From Paenibacillus rigui (lineage in GTDB: Bacteria > Bacillota > Bacilli > Paenibacillales > NBRC-103111): a stretch of 64,000 nt of DNA. Made by a program: the position numbers and the translations under genes. Below the pieces are notes generated by a model that ran no database searches, was not told where the DNA came from, and was given only the letters and a program-made list of their open reading frames with translations. The stretch spans positions 62,001 to 126,000 of the forward strand of contig NZ_NMQW01000001.1 in the NCBI RefSeq assembly GCF_002234615.1. The letters run 5' to 3'. Positions 45,800 to 54,509 of the stretch are shown here, piece after piece (position 1 is the stretch's first letter; each line of letters begins with the position of its first letter).

Positions 45800-45836
45800 A
45801 AACCCCTTTAAGATTGAATCTTAGAGGGGTTTTTGT
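45800..45836 (+). terminator. Terminator of the 91-residue gene
   Basis: AAACCCCTTTAAGATT pairs with AATCTTAGAGGGGTTT with one mismatch, then T5. Confidence 0.9.
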
Positions 45837-45909
45837 TTGCCAAAAATTAATAATCATCTTTTTCGTGAACTTTATTTTACAGAAAAAAGACGAAACCTTG
45901 ACGTATTTG

Positions 45910-45937
45910 TTAACAGCAGCGAAATCTCGTTTAATAT
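45910..45937 (+). promoter_or_regulatory. Possible promoter of qoxABCD
   Basis: TTAACA (45910-45915), 16-bp spacer, TAATAT (45932-45937), 84 bases before qoxA. A TTGACG lies slightly upstream but is badly spaced. Confidence 0.35.
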
Positions 45938-46020
45938 CTGTTATCTTAAGAAATAGATAAGAACGTTCCATATTTCACATGAGATCCGAGCGTTCAGAGA
46001 ACTTGAGGAGATGATATTAC

Positions 46021-47016
46021 ATGCGATTAACGAAAAAGGCTGCACGATTTGTGGCTCCGCTGGCTTTCCTGCTGATGCTCGTTCTTCTCTCAGGCTGCGG
46101 GGAATCCATGATGGTCATGGATCCGAAGGGCCCGATCGCGGCGGGTCAAAGGGATCTCATCATTACCGCATCCATTCTATGCGGCATTATTTTGGTTCCC
46201 GTTCTGATACTGACCGCTTATATTGTTTGGCGGTATCGTGATAAGCCGGACAATAAAGCTTCCTATAAGCCAAACTGGTCCCACAGCACAACTATGGAGA
46301 TCGTTTGGTGGAGTATTCCGATCATTATCATCATTGCGCTGGCAGCTGTAACGGCTCGTGACACGTATGCTTTGGAACCATCCAAACCCATCGTTTCCGA
46401 GAAAAAGCCGATTACGATCCAAGCTACGTCCCTCGACTGGAAATGGTTGTTCACTTATCCGGATCAAGGCATTGCAACGGTGAACTACATCGCCATTCCG
46501 GAAGATACGCCGATCAAATTCGAGCTGACCTCGGATGCGCCGATGAACTCGTTCTGGATTCCGCAGCTGGGCGGCCAAATGTACACGATGTCCGGCATGG
46601 CGATGACCTTGTTCCTGCAAGCGGATGAGCAAGGCGATTACTTCGGTACAGGCGCTAACTTCTCCGGCGAGCACTTTGCCGATATGAAATTCCAGGTTCA
46701 TGCCACGTCCGACGAACAGTTCAATAACTGGGTCAAAGACGTGAAACAAACCGCCACTCCGCTTACGATGGAAGGCTACAATCAATTGGCGCTTCCAGGT
46801 AAAGCGAACAAGGAGCTCTACTCTGCTTTCCCGGACGGACTGTTTAACTTTATTGTAACGAAATACACGGCTGGCAGCGGACACGCTCATCATGGTTCCG
46901 GCAGCGGTGGGGAGACAACTCCGAAACAAGAAGCACCGAAATCGACTGAAGGCAAAAAAACTAGCATGGACCATAGCAGTATGAAAATGGACATGACGAA
47001 TCATTCAGGACATTAA
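46021..47016 (+). CDS. qoxA: Cytochrome aa3 quinol oxidase subunit II
   Basis: 331 residues. The lipoprotein signal ends at LLSGC (about 27). Two membrane helices (about 45-70 and 92-113) are followed by an extracellular cupredoxin domain. The copper-A cysteine ligands of cytochrome c oxidase are absent, so it takes electrons from menaquinol. Typical segments are DAPMNSFWIPQLGGQMYTMS and FSGEHFADMKFQV. The C-terminal 45 residues are an unusual tail rich in His, Met, Ser and Lys (HAHHGSG to MTNHSGH) that could bind copper. First gene of qoxABCD; GAGGAGATG precedes the ATG. Confidence 0.93.
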   Translation: MRLTKKAARFVAPLAFLLMLVLLSGCGESMMVMDPKGPIAAGQRDLIITASILCGIILVPVLILTAYIVWRYRDKPDNKASYKPNWSHSTTMEIVWWSIPIIIIIALAAVTARDTYALEPSKPIVSEKKPITIQATSLDWKWLFTYPDQGIATVNYIAIPEDTPIKFELTSDAPMNSFWIPQLGGQMYTMSGMAMTLFLQADEQGDYFGTGANFSGEHFADMKFQVHATSDEQFNNWVKDVKQTATPLTMEGYNQLALPGKANKELYSAFPDGLFNFIVTKYTAGSGHAHHGSGSGGETTPKQEAPKSTEGKKTSMDHSSMKMDMTNHSGH

Positions 47017-47039
47017 TCATCATGAAAGGGGGCACTTCT

Positions 47040-49013
47040 ATGTTGGATGCTATTAAAGATTTTGCATCATGGTTTTTCGTTACCGGCGACCCGATGATTC
47101 TCGGCGCACAGGTTAGTATCGCGCTTGCTATGGTAGCCATCGTGTTCGTGCTGACGTATTTCAAAAAATGGGGCTGGCTGTGGCGCGAATGGCTTACCAC
47201 GGTTGACCATAAACGTATCGGTATTATGTATATTTTATGTTCTATTCTTATGCTGTTCCGCGGCGGGGTAGACGCCCTGCTCATGCGGGTTCAGTTAGCG
47301 GTGCCTAATGCCCAGTTCCTGGAGCCGGAGCATTACAACCAAATCTTTACGACGCATGGCGTTATCATGATTTTGTTCATGGCGATGCCGCTCATGTTCG
47401 GTTTGTTCAACGTTGTCGTACCTTTGCAAATCGGCGCACGCGACGTTGCCTATCCATTCTTGAACTCGCTCAGCTTCTGGATGTTCTTCTGGGGCGCCAT
47501 GCTGTTCAACGTCTCCTTCATCATCGGCGGATCGCCGGATGCAGGCTGGCTGGCTTATCCTCCGCTCTCCGAGCTGTCTCATAGCCCGGGCGTCGGACAA
47601 AACTTTTACATCTGGGGCATTCAAATCTCCGGTATCGGGAGCTTGGCAACAGGGATCAACTTTATCGTCACGATCCTCAAAATGCGTACTCCCGGCATGA
47701 AAATGATGCAAATGCCGATGTTTACCTGGTCTGTATTTTCCAGCTGTATCATGATCATTTTCGCTTTCCCGATTTTGACTGTAACCTTGGCATTGCTGTT
47801 CCTGGACCGCTTCATGGGCGCTCACTTCTTTACACTTGCCGGCGGCGGGAATCCGATGATGTATATCAACCTGATCTGGATGTGGGGTCACCCCGAGGTG
47901 TACATTGTCGTCGTACCGGCATTCGGTATTTTCTCCGAAGTCGTAGCTACGTTCTCGAAGAAAAAGTTGTTTGGTTATAAATCAATGGTTTTTGCCATGC
48001 TGATTATAAGCGTCCTTTCCTTCTTCACCTGGGTGCATCACTTCTTCACGATGGGCTCCGGCGCAGACGTGAACGTCTTCTTTGCTATCACGACGATGGC
48101 CATTGCCATCCCGACCGGGGTGAAAATATTTAACTGGCTGTTCACCATGTTCCGCGGACGGGTTTCGTATCCGACTCCGATGCTGTGGACGGTCGCCTTC
48201 ATTCCGTGCTTTGTCATCGGCGGGATGACCGGGGTTCTGCTCTCGGTTGCACCGGCGGACTTCCAGTTCCATAACAGCTACTTCCTGATCGCTCACTTCC
48301 ACCAAGTGTTGATCGGCGGCGTTGCCTTCGGTTACTTCGCAGGTCTGTACTACTGGTGGCCAAAAATGTTCGGCTTCTCATTGAACGAGCACCTGGGCAA
48401 ATGGGCTTTCTGGCTGTGGAACATCGGTTTCTATGTATGCTTCATGCCGCAATATTTCTTGGGTCTTGATGGAATGACACGCCGTACGTATTCGTACGAT
48501 TTCGATATGGGCTGGGGCCCGTTGAACATGGTATCCACCGTCGGCGGTTTCTTGATGGGGATCGGGTTCATTTTCCAAGTATGGCAAATTGCTTACAGCA
48601 TTAAGCATAACAAACGCGACGTGACTGGCGATGCCTGGAACGGCCGCACGCTGGAATGGTCGATTCCTTCCCCTGCACCGGTGTACAACTTTGCGGTACT
48701 GCCTCAAGTGAAGCATACCGATGACTGGTGGGAGACGAAGGAAGAACGCGCTAAAGGCATCGCACCTGCGCCGCAGGCGCCGTTGGAGCCGATCCATATG
48801 CCGAAAAACTCAGCGATTCCATTTATTAAATCAGCTCTTTGGTTCTTTGCCGGATTCGGCTTTACATGGGGCTGGCTGTGGCTGGCGATCCCATCGATGA
48901 TCGGTGTCCTCATCTGCATGCTGGTACGTTCGTTCTCTTACGATACGGACTATTACATTCCGGTAGATGAGATTAGACAGACAGAAGCAAAGCTAAGGGG
49001 GGCGAAGGTCTAA
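47040..49013 (+). CDS. qoxB: Cytochrome aa3 quinol oxidase subunit I
   Basis: 657 residues from the ATG at 47040 (AAGGGGG eight bases before; an ATG 18 bases earlier contains no such site). Haem-copper oxidase core: the CuB histidine-tyrosine pair is in WGHPEVYIVVVPAFG, the CuB histidines in WVHHFFT, and the haem ligand region in HFHQVLIGG. The low-spin haem ligand is in FTTHGVIMILFMAMP. About 14-15 membrane helices. It reduces O2 to water and pumps protons. It overlaps qoxC by one base (TAATG). Confidence 0.95.
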   Translation: MLDAIKDFASWFFVTGDPMILGAQVSIALAMVAIVFVLTYFKKWGWLWREWLTTVDHKRIGIMYILCSILMLFRGGVDALLMRVQLAVPNAQFLEPEHYNQIFTTHGVIMILFMAMPLMFGLFNVVVPLQIGARDVAYPFLNSLSFWMFFWGAMLFNVSFIIGGSPDAGWLAYPPLSELSHSPGVGQNFYIWGIQISGIGSLATGINFIVTILKMRTPGMKMMQMPMFTWSVFSSCIMIIFAFPILTVTLALLFLDRFMGAHFFTLAGGGNPMMYINLIWMWGHPEVYIVVVPAFGIFSEVVATFSKKKLFGYKSMVFAMLIISVLSFFTWVHHFFTMGSGADVNVFFAITTMAIAIPTGVKIFNWLFTMFRGRVSYPTPMLWTVAFIPCFVIGGMTGVLLSVAPADFQFHNSYFLIAHFHQVLIGGVAFGYFAGLYYWWPKMFGFSLNEHLGKWAFWLWNIGFYVCFMPQYFLGLDGMTRRTYSYDFDMGWGPLNMVSTVGGFLMGIGFIFQVWQIAYSIKHNKRDVTGDAWNGRTLEWSIPSPAPVYNFAVLPQVKHTDDWWETKEERAKGIAPAPQAPLEPIHMPKNSAIPFIKSALWFFAGFGFTWGWLWLAIPSMIGVLICMLVRSFSYDTDYYIPVDEIRQTEAKLRGAKV

Positions 49014-49627
49014 TGGCACATGCGGTAACTCAGCACGGGCATGACCATCATGAGCACGAGCACCATGATCACGAATCGCTCAAAACATTCGGATTCTGGA
49101 TATTCCTGATTACAGACTGTATCTTATTCGGCACCTTGTTCGCCACTTATATTGTACTGCGGGGCAACACAGCCGGCGGCCCTACCGCCGAGGAGCTGTT
49201 CCAAATACCCGGTATTATCGCGGAAACGTTCATCCTGCTGACGAGCAGCTTCACCAGCGGTTTGGCCGTACTGGCCATGCACAAGGGCAACAAAAACCAG
49301 CTGATCGGCTGGTTGGCCGTAACCGCGCTGCTGGGCGCATCCTTTATCGCTTTAGAGGTTACCGAGTTCGTGCACATGGTGACGAACGAAGGGGCGACTA
49401 TCGCGACAAGCGGCTTCCTGTCCGCCTTCTTTACACTTGTCGGTACGCATGGTTTGCACGTATCGCTCGGTCTATGCTGGATGATCGGATTGATGATTCA
49501 GCTGAAGAAACACGGCATCACACCTGTTACGAAACGGAAAGTCGATGTCATCAGCTTGTACTGGCACTTTTTGGACGTCGTATGGATTTTCGTCTTCACG
49601 GTCGTCTATTTGATGGGGGTGATGTAA
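49013..49627 (+). CDS. qoxC: Cytochrome aa3 quinol oxidase subunit III
   Basis: 204 residues with five membrane helices, the usual COX3-like quinol oxidase form. Signature segments are FATYIVLRGNTAGGPT and GTHGLHVSLGLCWMI. The N-terminus carries about ten histidines within the first 25 residues (QHGHDHHEHEHHDHE), which ordinary Bacillus QoxC lacks to my knowledge. Translation is coupled to qoxB by a TAATG overlap. Confidence 0.93.
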   Translation: MAHAVTQHGHDHHEHEHHDHESLKTFGFWIFLITDCILFGTLFATYIVLRGNTAGGPTAEELFQIPGIIAETFILLTSSFTSGLAVLAMHKGNKNQLIGWLAVTALLGASFIALEVTEFVHMVTNEGATIATSGFLSAFFTLVGTHGLHVSLGLCWMIGLMIQLKKHGITPVTKRKVDVISLYWHFLDVVWIFVFTVVYLMGVM

Positions 49628-49628
49628 G

Positions 49629-49979
49629 ATGAGTCAAGCGAATTCCAATTCCCACGGTCACGGACATGGTCACGACTCGCATTCCGGCTCGCACGGATCG
49701 CTCAAGTCTTATGTCATCGGTTTCCTGCTGTCGATCGTGCTGACCATCATTCCGCTTGTCGTCATTCTGAATCATATGTTCGGCGAGACGACGCGAATTG
49801 TTATTATTCTCATCATGGCTATTCTTCAATTCGTCGTGCAGTTGTTCTTCTTCATGCATTTGAAAGAAGGCGAGAACGCACGATGGAATATGATGACCTT
49901 GATTCTCGGTCTGATCATCCTGCTGACTATCATTGCCGGATCGATCTGGATCATGACTTACAATCAGGTAGCACATTAA
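49629..49979 (+). CDS. qoxD: Cytochrome aa3 quinol oxidase subunit IV
   Basis: 116 residues with three membrane helices (GFLLSIVLTIIPLVVIL, IMAILQFVVQLFFFMHL, LIILLTIIAGSIWIMTYN) as in CyoD/QoxD. The N-terminal 22 residues are rich in His, Gly and Ser (SHGHGHGHDSHSGSHG). It starts one base after the qoxC stop. Helps assembly of subunits I and II in known homologues. A terminator follows. Confidence 0.93.
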   Translation: MSQANSNSHGHGHGHDSHSGSHGSLKSYVIGFLLSIVLTIIPLVVILNHMFGETTRIVIILIMAILQFVVQLFFFMHLKEGENARWNMMTLILGLIILLTIIAGSIWIMTYNQVAH

Positions 49980-49987
49980 TCACTTGC

Positions 49988-50035
49988 AAAACAGGCTTCC
50001 CTCAGAGCTTCATGGGAGGCCTGTTTCTTTATTTG
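49988..50035 (+). terminator. Terminator of qoxABCD
   Basis: AAACAGGCTTCCC pairs with GGGAGGCCTGTTT (one bulge) around a 12-base loop, then a T-rich tail. Confidence 0.85.
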
Positions 50036-50059
50036 TCCGCCAACGAAAAGAGCGCCACT

Positions 50060-50374
50060 CTAACCGGCTAGTTTCAGCCCGACTGCAGAACTAAGGACCA
50101 AGCCGATACACAAGATACGCATGAAACTGCGCGGCTCCTTGTAAAAGATCATTCCGAGGATCGCACCTCCTGAAGCGCCGATTCCTGTCCATACAGCGTA
50201 AGCCGTACCCATCGGAAGTGTTTTCATGGCCAACGACAAAAATATAAAACTAAGACCAAACCCGGAAATCAAAAGTATGAACGATTTCCAATTGCGGGAT
50301 TGATTAAATTTGTTAATCAGCAATACTCCGCTCATTTCAAAAAGCCCGGCCAAAATCAAATATATCCAACTCAT
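50060..50374 (-). CDS. gdnD: SMR-family guanidinium exporter subunit (YkkD/GdnD-like)
   Basis: 104 residues with four membrane helices. The coupling glutamate is Glu13 in [12 protein letters not shown], and the late [15 protein letters not shown] motif is typical of SMR proteins. Its ATG overlaps the stop of the upstream SMR gene (ATGA), so the two are made together, as in paired SMR exporters. The guanidine riboswitch upstream makes guanidinium the expected substrate. Assignment as the D partner is by gene order. Confidence 0.85.
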   Translation of the reverse strand: MSWIYLILAGLFEMSGVLLINKFNQSRNWKSFILLISGFGLSFIFLSLAMKTLPMGTAYAVWTGIGASGGAILGMIFYKEPRSFMRILCIGLVLSSAVGLKLAG

Positions 50375-50709
50375 CCCCCACTAACCTCCTCTTTCTTCTT
50401 GCTTAGCTTCTTCAGTCCGATCACTCCGATGAGTAACAGTCCAATGAAAGCCACTTTCAAAACACTTACCGCAGAATGAAACAATAGGATCTCTGCTACG
50501 ACAGTTCCCGTGGTCCCTAGGCCGACAAACACAGCGTATACCGTTCCAACCGCTAAGGAACGGGCCGCCTTTAGCATCAAATAAAAACTGATGCACATAG
50601 CGATAACTGTACCACCCCATTCCACAAAGCGATCCGCATGCTTTAACCCTATAACCCAAGCAACCTCGAAAATAGCCGCTAGAATGACTGAAACCCACGT
50701 TTTGTTCAT
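50371..50709 (-). CDS. gdnC: SMR-family guanidinium exporter subunit (YkkC/GdnC-like)
   Basis: 112 residues with four membrane helices. The coupling glutamate is Glu15 in [13 protein letters not shown], followed by [15 protein letters not shown]. It starts with ATG at 50709 after GGAGGAGC. First gene of the two-gene unit controlled by the guanidine-I riboswitch just upstream. Family knowledge: heteromeric SMR pairs of this kind in Bacillus export guanidinium and were earlier annotated as multidrug pumps. Confidence 0.88.
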   Translation of the reverse strand: MNKTWVSVILAAIFEVAWVIGLKHADRFVEWGGTVIAMCISFYLMLKAARSLAVGTVYAVFVGLGTTGTVVAEILLFHSAVSVLKVAFIGLLLIGVIGLKKLSKKKEEVSGG

Positions 50710-50748
50710 GACATGCTCCTCCTTAAACTTTCTTGGTTATTTGGGCCA

Positions 50749-50881
50749 TAAAAAAAAGCCTGAGACATAAACCGCATCATGCAGTCTATCTCCCAGGCTT
50801 TTATCCCTCCGTGTCACAACCAAGCGGCTGTGCGTTTTCTCTCGGACCAGTCCAGTCTTGAAGCTGCGGAACCCTAGAAAA
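50749..50881 (-). promoter_or_regulatory. Guanidine-I (ykkC) riboswitch with terminator
   Basis: Read on the minus strand, the class hallmarks appear in order: CTAGGGTTCCGC, ACTGGTCCGAGAG, ACACGGAGGGATAAAAGCC and TGGGAGA. The last element forms a terminator: AAGCCTGGGAGA pairs with TCTCAGGCTT around a loop, then T8. Ligand binding would stabilise the aptamer and free the exporter genes from termination. The match to the known motif is very good. Confidence 0.95.
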
Positions 50882-50909
50882 CATTTTTATTCAGTTATTG
50901 AATAAGGCC

Positions 50910-50938
50910 ATACTAACACGCGATGTAATGTATGTCAA
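50910..50938 (-). promoter_or_regulatory. SigA-type promoter of the guanidine exporter unit
   Basis: Minus strand TTGACA (50938-50933), 17-bp spacer, TAGTAT (50915-50910), placing the transcript start just before the riboswitch. Confidence 0.8.
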
Positions 50939-51004
50939 TTCACAATTTCCCCCACTATTCTGCCCGTTTCCCCAAAGAAAATGGGGCATCCTCCAGCCTG
51001 CTCG

Positions 51005-51538
<534 letters not shown>

Positions 51539-51548
51539 TTATATCAAA

Positions 51549-52001
51549 TCAATAATTTCGCTTGTTTCCCTTTTTCACAAATTCCCAGTCAATTTCTATA
51601 TTTTTTCTGACTCTTTGAAGAAGATGAAAAATGGTTTCTACTTCGCTTTCGGAAAATCCCGCTAAGGCTACACGATTCGAATGATCATTTTCTCTTTGTA
51701 TAAAAGGAAATACTTGTTTCCCTTTTTCTGTTGGAACAAGCTTTTTGATTTTTTTGTTATGTTCATCATTTTTCTTTTCTATAAAGCCATTCATTTCAAG
51801 GTTTTTGATTGCACGAGCTGCGGTGGTTCGGTCTACTTTAATCATTTCAGCTAGTTTTTCTTGAATGATTTCTGGGTTCTCGCAGATTCGGACAAGGTAT
51901 AAATACTGCCCTTTTGTAAGGTCATACTCCTTAAATTCAATATTGCTTATCGAATCTAACGCCCTGGCAATCATCCCAATTTCACGTAGGATTTCCTCCA
52001 T
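51549..52001 (-). CDS. MarR-family transcriptional regulator
   Basis: 150 residues from the ATG at 52001 (GGAG eight bases upstream); the longer frame from 52055 crosses the promoter. Winged helix: TKGQYLYLVRICENP, EKLAEMIKVDRTTAARAIKN and LEMNGFIEKKN. The gene is AT-rich like paiA. It probably represses itself and paiA through the inverted repeat that covers the -35 region (52044-52075). The inducer may be a polyamine or antimicrobial (inference). Confidence 0.9.
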   Translation of the reverse strand: MEEILREIGMIARALDSISNIEFKEYDLTKGQYLYLVRICENPEIIQEKLAEMIKVDRTTAARAIKNLEMNGFIEKKNDEHNKKIKKLVPTEKGKQVFPFIQRENDHSNRVALAGFSESEVETIFHLLQRVRKNIEIDWEFVKKGNKRNY

Positions 52002-52043
52002 ATATGCAGCTCCATCTTTTTTAGTTAACCGGTGTTTAAATAA

Positions 52044-52075
52044 ATAATACAACATTTTTGTTGCATTTACAACAA
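52044..52075 (-). promoter_or_regulatory. Promoter with overlapping operator of marR-paiA
   Basis: Minus strand TTGTAA (52072-52067), 17-bp spacer, TATTAT (52049-52044). The inverted repeat TTGTTG-N6-CAACAA (52058-52075) covers the -35, and a second CAACA/TGTTG pair overlaps it. This is an ideal position for MarR autorepression. Confidence 0.7.
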
Positions 52076-52121
52076 AATAAACACATTAATCTTGAAGAGC
52101 CCATTAGTATCGAGGCTCAAC

Positions 52122-52172
52122 GAACAAAAAGCCCATCCAAACGTCATAACTGACGCTTGAATGAGCTTTTTT
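52122..52172 (-). terminator. Terminator of the 100-residue gene
   Basis: A 19-bp stem (52127-52166) whose three irregular positions are G-U pairs only when read on the minus strand, followed there by T5. It therefore serves the minus-strand gene ending at 52203. Confidence 0.8.
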
Positions 52173-52202
52173 CATTTCATCTCAACGTACCCTGACTGCG
52201 GC

Positions 52203-52505
52203 TTACCAGAAGCCGCCGTACGGTGGAAATCCGCCGTAGCCGGGACCATAAATTCCAGCTCCCGGATAACCCCCGTAGGCATAATTGCCTGCATACGGTG
52301 CTGTTCCGACAGCAAGCAGATCGAACAAGACGAGAGGAATCAGCGCGGAAGTCTTCACTTGCTTCCCCTTCTTCGGAGCTAATACCAGCTCATTGCCGCT
52401 GATCCGAACCAGCTTGCCGCTAACGGTCGTTCCATCCTTTTTTAGCGCATAAACGGTTTTCCCAATCAGCTTACGGACATCTTTTTTCAGTACTGCTTTT
52501 TGCAA
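52203..52505 (-). CDS. Small basic protein with Gly/Tyr-rich tail, 100 residues
   Basis: Starts at TTG 52505 with GGAGGTG eight bases before. Residues 1-55 are basic and look like a small five-stranded beta-barrel of Sm/SH3 type (VYALKKDGTTVSGKLVRISG, then ELVLAPKKG). A short hydrophobic stretch follows (ALIPLVLFDLLAVGT). The last 30 residues are Gly, Tyr and Pro-rich (YGGYPGAGIYGPGYGGF), as in spore-coat or surface proteins. No family name recognised. A role in the spore coat or at the envelope is a guess from composition only. Confidence 0.65.
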   Translation of the reverse strand: MQKAVLKKDVRKLIGKTVYALKKDGTTVSGKLVRISGNELVLAPKKGKQVKTSALIPLVLFDLLAVGTAPYAGNYAYGGYPGAGIYGPGYGGFPPYGGFW

Positions 52506-52651
52506 GTACGTCCACCTCCAAGTAGCGTTGGGCAGCTGCCCTTCAACAATCGAACTACGCTATATTGTACGGAGATAGATGTCCGCTTGCTTGTTCAAAA
52601 GCCCGCTTCCTGTCCCATTTTTCCTGAATCTGCCGTGCAGGGAGACAAGGA

Positions 52652-52876
52652 TTACGCCTTGCGCAGGCGTCCCAGTTCCTTTGTAATGGCCTCAATCTCG
52701 CTAATGCTAAATTGGGCTTTTCCCGCTACCATCTCATAAATATCCCGCAAATCCTCATACTGCTCATCGTTCAAGGCCGTTGCCTTCAACGCCGCACCGG
52801 TAGCCATGCGCAGCTTTTTCTTTATTTCCTCGATCATAAATTCCGAATTTTCGAAGGTGTTCTCAGTTAAATTCAT
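52652..52876 (-). CDS. yfkK: DUF1128 family protein (YfkK-like)
   Basis: 74 residues, matching the length and pattern of Bacillus YfkK (UPF0435): MIEEIKKKLRMATGAAL, YEDLRDIYEMV and FSISEIEAITKELG. Small soluble helical protein of unknown function, conserved across Bacillales. The ribosome binding site (AGAGG) is rather far from the ATG at 52876, but no better start exists. Not obviously in an operon with its neighbours. Confidence 0.85.
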   Translation of the reverse strand: MNLTENTFENSEFMIEEIKKKLRMATGAALKATALNDEQYEDLRDIYEMVAGKAQFSISEIEAITKELGRLRKA

Positions 52877-52936
52877 TTGGGTAGACTCATCCTCTCTCGC
52901 TTTTACTCATTGTACCACGTTTGGAGAGGCTTCGCC

Positions 52937-53527
52937 CTATGCCCGAATTCCTTCGCACAAAAAGTCAACGTGCAGCTCCGCAAGCCGCTTCACATCTTCA
53001 TATGACTGCCGGTAACGTATATTGTAAGAGATAAAGCCGTGCATGGACATGAACAAGCTCCAGGGCATCGTATACATCTTCTGCTCATTGCCCGGCTGCA
53101 GCGACAGGGCGGAACGTACAACCGTAGAGAACAGATCCAGGCACTGGGCTTGCAGGGTCCGGGAATACAGCTGAAGCTCGGCATCATTGATCATAAACAT
53201 GATCTCGTAATGATACGGATTCTCCAAGCCGAACCGGATAAACTCAAGCATCAGCTTCTCCAGCTGCCCCTTCTTGCCCATCCGGCTGCGGCTGATCATT
53301 TCCTTCTGTCTCTCCAGAAGGGTATGAAAATCTTTATTAACAAGCGCATAAAACAGCTCCGCTTTTTCTTTAAAATGATAGTACAATGCCCCGTGACTGT
53401 AACCCATCGCTTTGGCGATGCTGCGCATCGTTAAAGTATGATAGCCGTGCTCAGCGAAAAGCTGCCTCGCTTCCTCCAGTATCCTCTCGCGACTCAGCTC
53501 CTGTGCCACTGCTTTTCTGGCCAACAA
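52937..53527 (-). CDS. TetR/AcrR-family transcriptional regulator
   Basis: 196 residues from TTG at 53527; a GTG 18 bases later is an alternative. The DNA-binding domain is classical: RERILEEARQLFAEHGYHTL, MRSIAKAMGYSHGALYYHFK. The C-terminal ligand-binding domain (about 75-196) is helical and not assignable. No divergent partner gene, so the target is unknown. The palindrome at 43485 is of TetR-operator style but 9 kb away. Confidence 0.9.
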   Translation of the reverse strand: MLARKAVAQELSRERILEEARQLFAEHGYHTLTMRSIAKAMGYSHGALYYHFKEKAELFYALVNKDFHTLLERQKEMISRSRMGKKGQLEKLMLEFIRFGLENPYHYEIMFMINDAELQLYSRTLQAQCLDLFSTVVRSALSLQPGNEQKMYTMPWSLFMSMHGFISYNIRYRQSYEDVKRLAELHVDFLCEGIRA

Positions 53528-53737
53528 GACTCATCTCGCTTTCGTAGTATTCTATTTTCTCTCCACTTTAATAGTTTATCACTTTATTGCAGCAAAGCAA
53601 GAGAAAAAGGCAGCTTCATTTATAAAAATTACTTATACAACTTTCATCGTTCGCTATGTTTCGACAAAGACAAGCTGTACATTGCATTGCAGCCCCTTTG
53701 GAGTCATCTCCTCATTCGCCCGTACCTAGTTAGCCAC

Positions 53738-53772
53738 AAAAAAACGACCGGTCCCAGTTAGGGCTACGGCCG
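53738..53772 (-). terminator. Terminator of yvyE
   Basis: CGGCC...CCC pairs with GGG...GGTCG around TAACT on the minus strand, then T7. The yvyE stop codon lies inside the upstream arm. Confidence 0.75.
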
Positions 53773-54402
53773 CTCCTTATGTTCTACATAACGTTCTTCC
53801 CCAGCGAGAATCACGCCTTGTCCTTGCGTCACATCGGTCATCCAAGCTATGAATCGGTCCGCCTCCTCTGCAAGCGGAAGGCACGTAATCGTCACTTTAT
53901 CCGTGAAGTGAGTCTCCCCAAGCAGCGTTTCCCGGTTGCGGAGCTCATTTTCCACCTTGCCGTGCCAGGTATAGTCTATTTCCACCAGTACTTCCTTGTG
54001 CAGCACTTGATATACCTGCCCGGCCGCAGCCAAGCCGGCTACAGCTCCATCAGTGTAGGCGCGTATCAGCCCGCCTGCTCCGAGCATAATGCCGCCGAAA
54101 TACCGTGTCACGACGACGGCCACATTTTTCAGTCCCTGATTCTTGATCACTTCCAGAATCGGCTTGCCTGCCGTTCCGCTCGGTTCTCCGTCATCGGACT
54201 GCTTCTGAATCTCGTCCCGTTCCCCGATCATGTACGCGGAGCAGTTGTGCGTTGCCATACTATGCTCTTTTTTAATACTCGTAATGAATTGAATGGCTTC
54301 CTCCTCGGTCGCCACCGGCTTGGCATGCCCGATAAACCGCGACCTCTTGATCACGATTTCCGCTTTTCCTTCCTGCTTAACCGTTCTGTATTGTGCCAGC
54401 AT
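53764..54402 (-). CDS. yvyE: IMPACT/YigZ-family protein
   Basis: 212 residues. The UPF0029 N-terminal domain (about 1-125) has IKRSRFIGHAKPVATEEEAI, HNCSAYMIG and the signature TRYFGGIMLGAGGLIRAY. The C-terminal DUF1949 ferredoxin-like domain follows. Homologues (E. coli YigZ, B. subtilis YvyE, eukaryotic IMPACT) are linked to translation or peptidase regulation, with no firm enzymatic role. The start ATG at 54402 follows GCAGGTGG. Single gene between two terminators. Confidence 0.93.
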   Translation of the reverse strand: MLAQYRTVKQEGKAEIVIKRSRFIGHAKPVATEEEAIQFITSIKKEHSMATHNCSAYMIGERDEIQKQSDDGEPSGTAGKPILEVIKNQGLKNVAVVVTRYFGGIMLGAGGLIRAYTDGAVAGLAAAGQVYQVLHKEVLVEIDYTWHGKVENELRNRETLLGETHFTDKVTITCLPLAEEADRFIAWMTDVTQGQGVILAGEERYVEHKERP

Positions 54403-54447
54403 CCGTCCACCTGCTTTCTTCCCAACCCGTTATCCGTCGTCGATGAG

Positions 54448-54486
54448 AAAAAAAGCAGCCACCCTTCATCCAAAGGGTGAACCGCT
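54448..54486 (-). terminator. Terminator of pgi
   Basis: CACCCTT/AAGGGTG stem with loop TGGATG and outer pairs, then T7 on the minus strand. Confidence 0.8.
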
Positions 54487-54509
54487 CTTCTCGTCTTTTC
54501 ATGCAGCTG

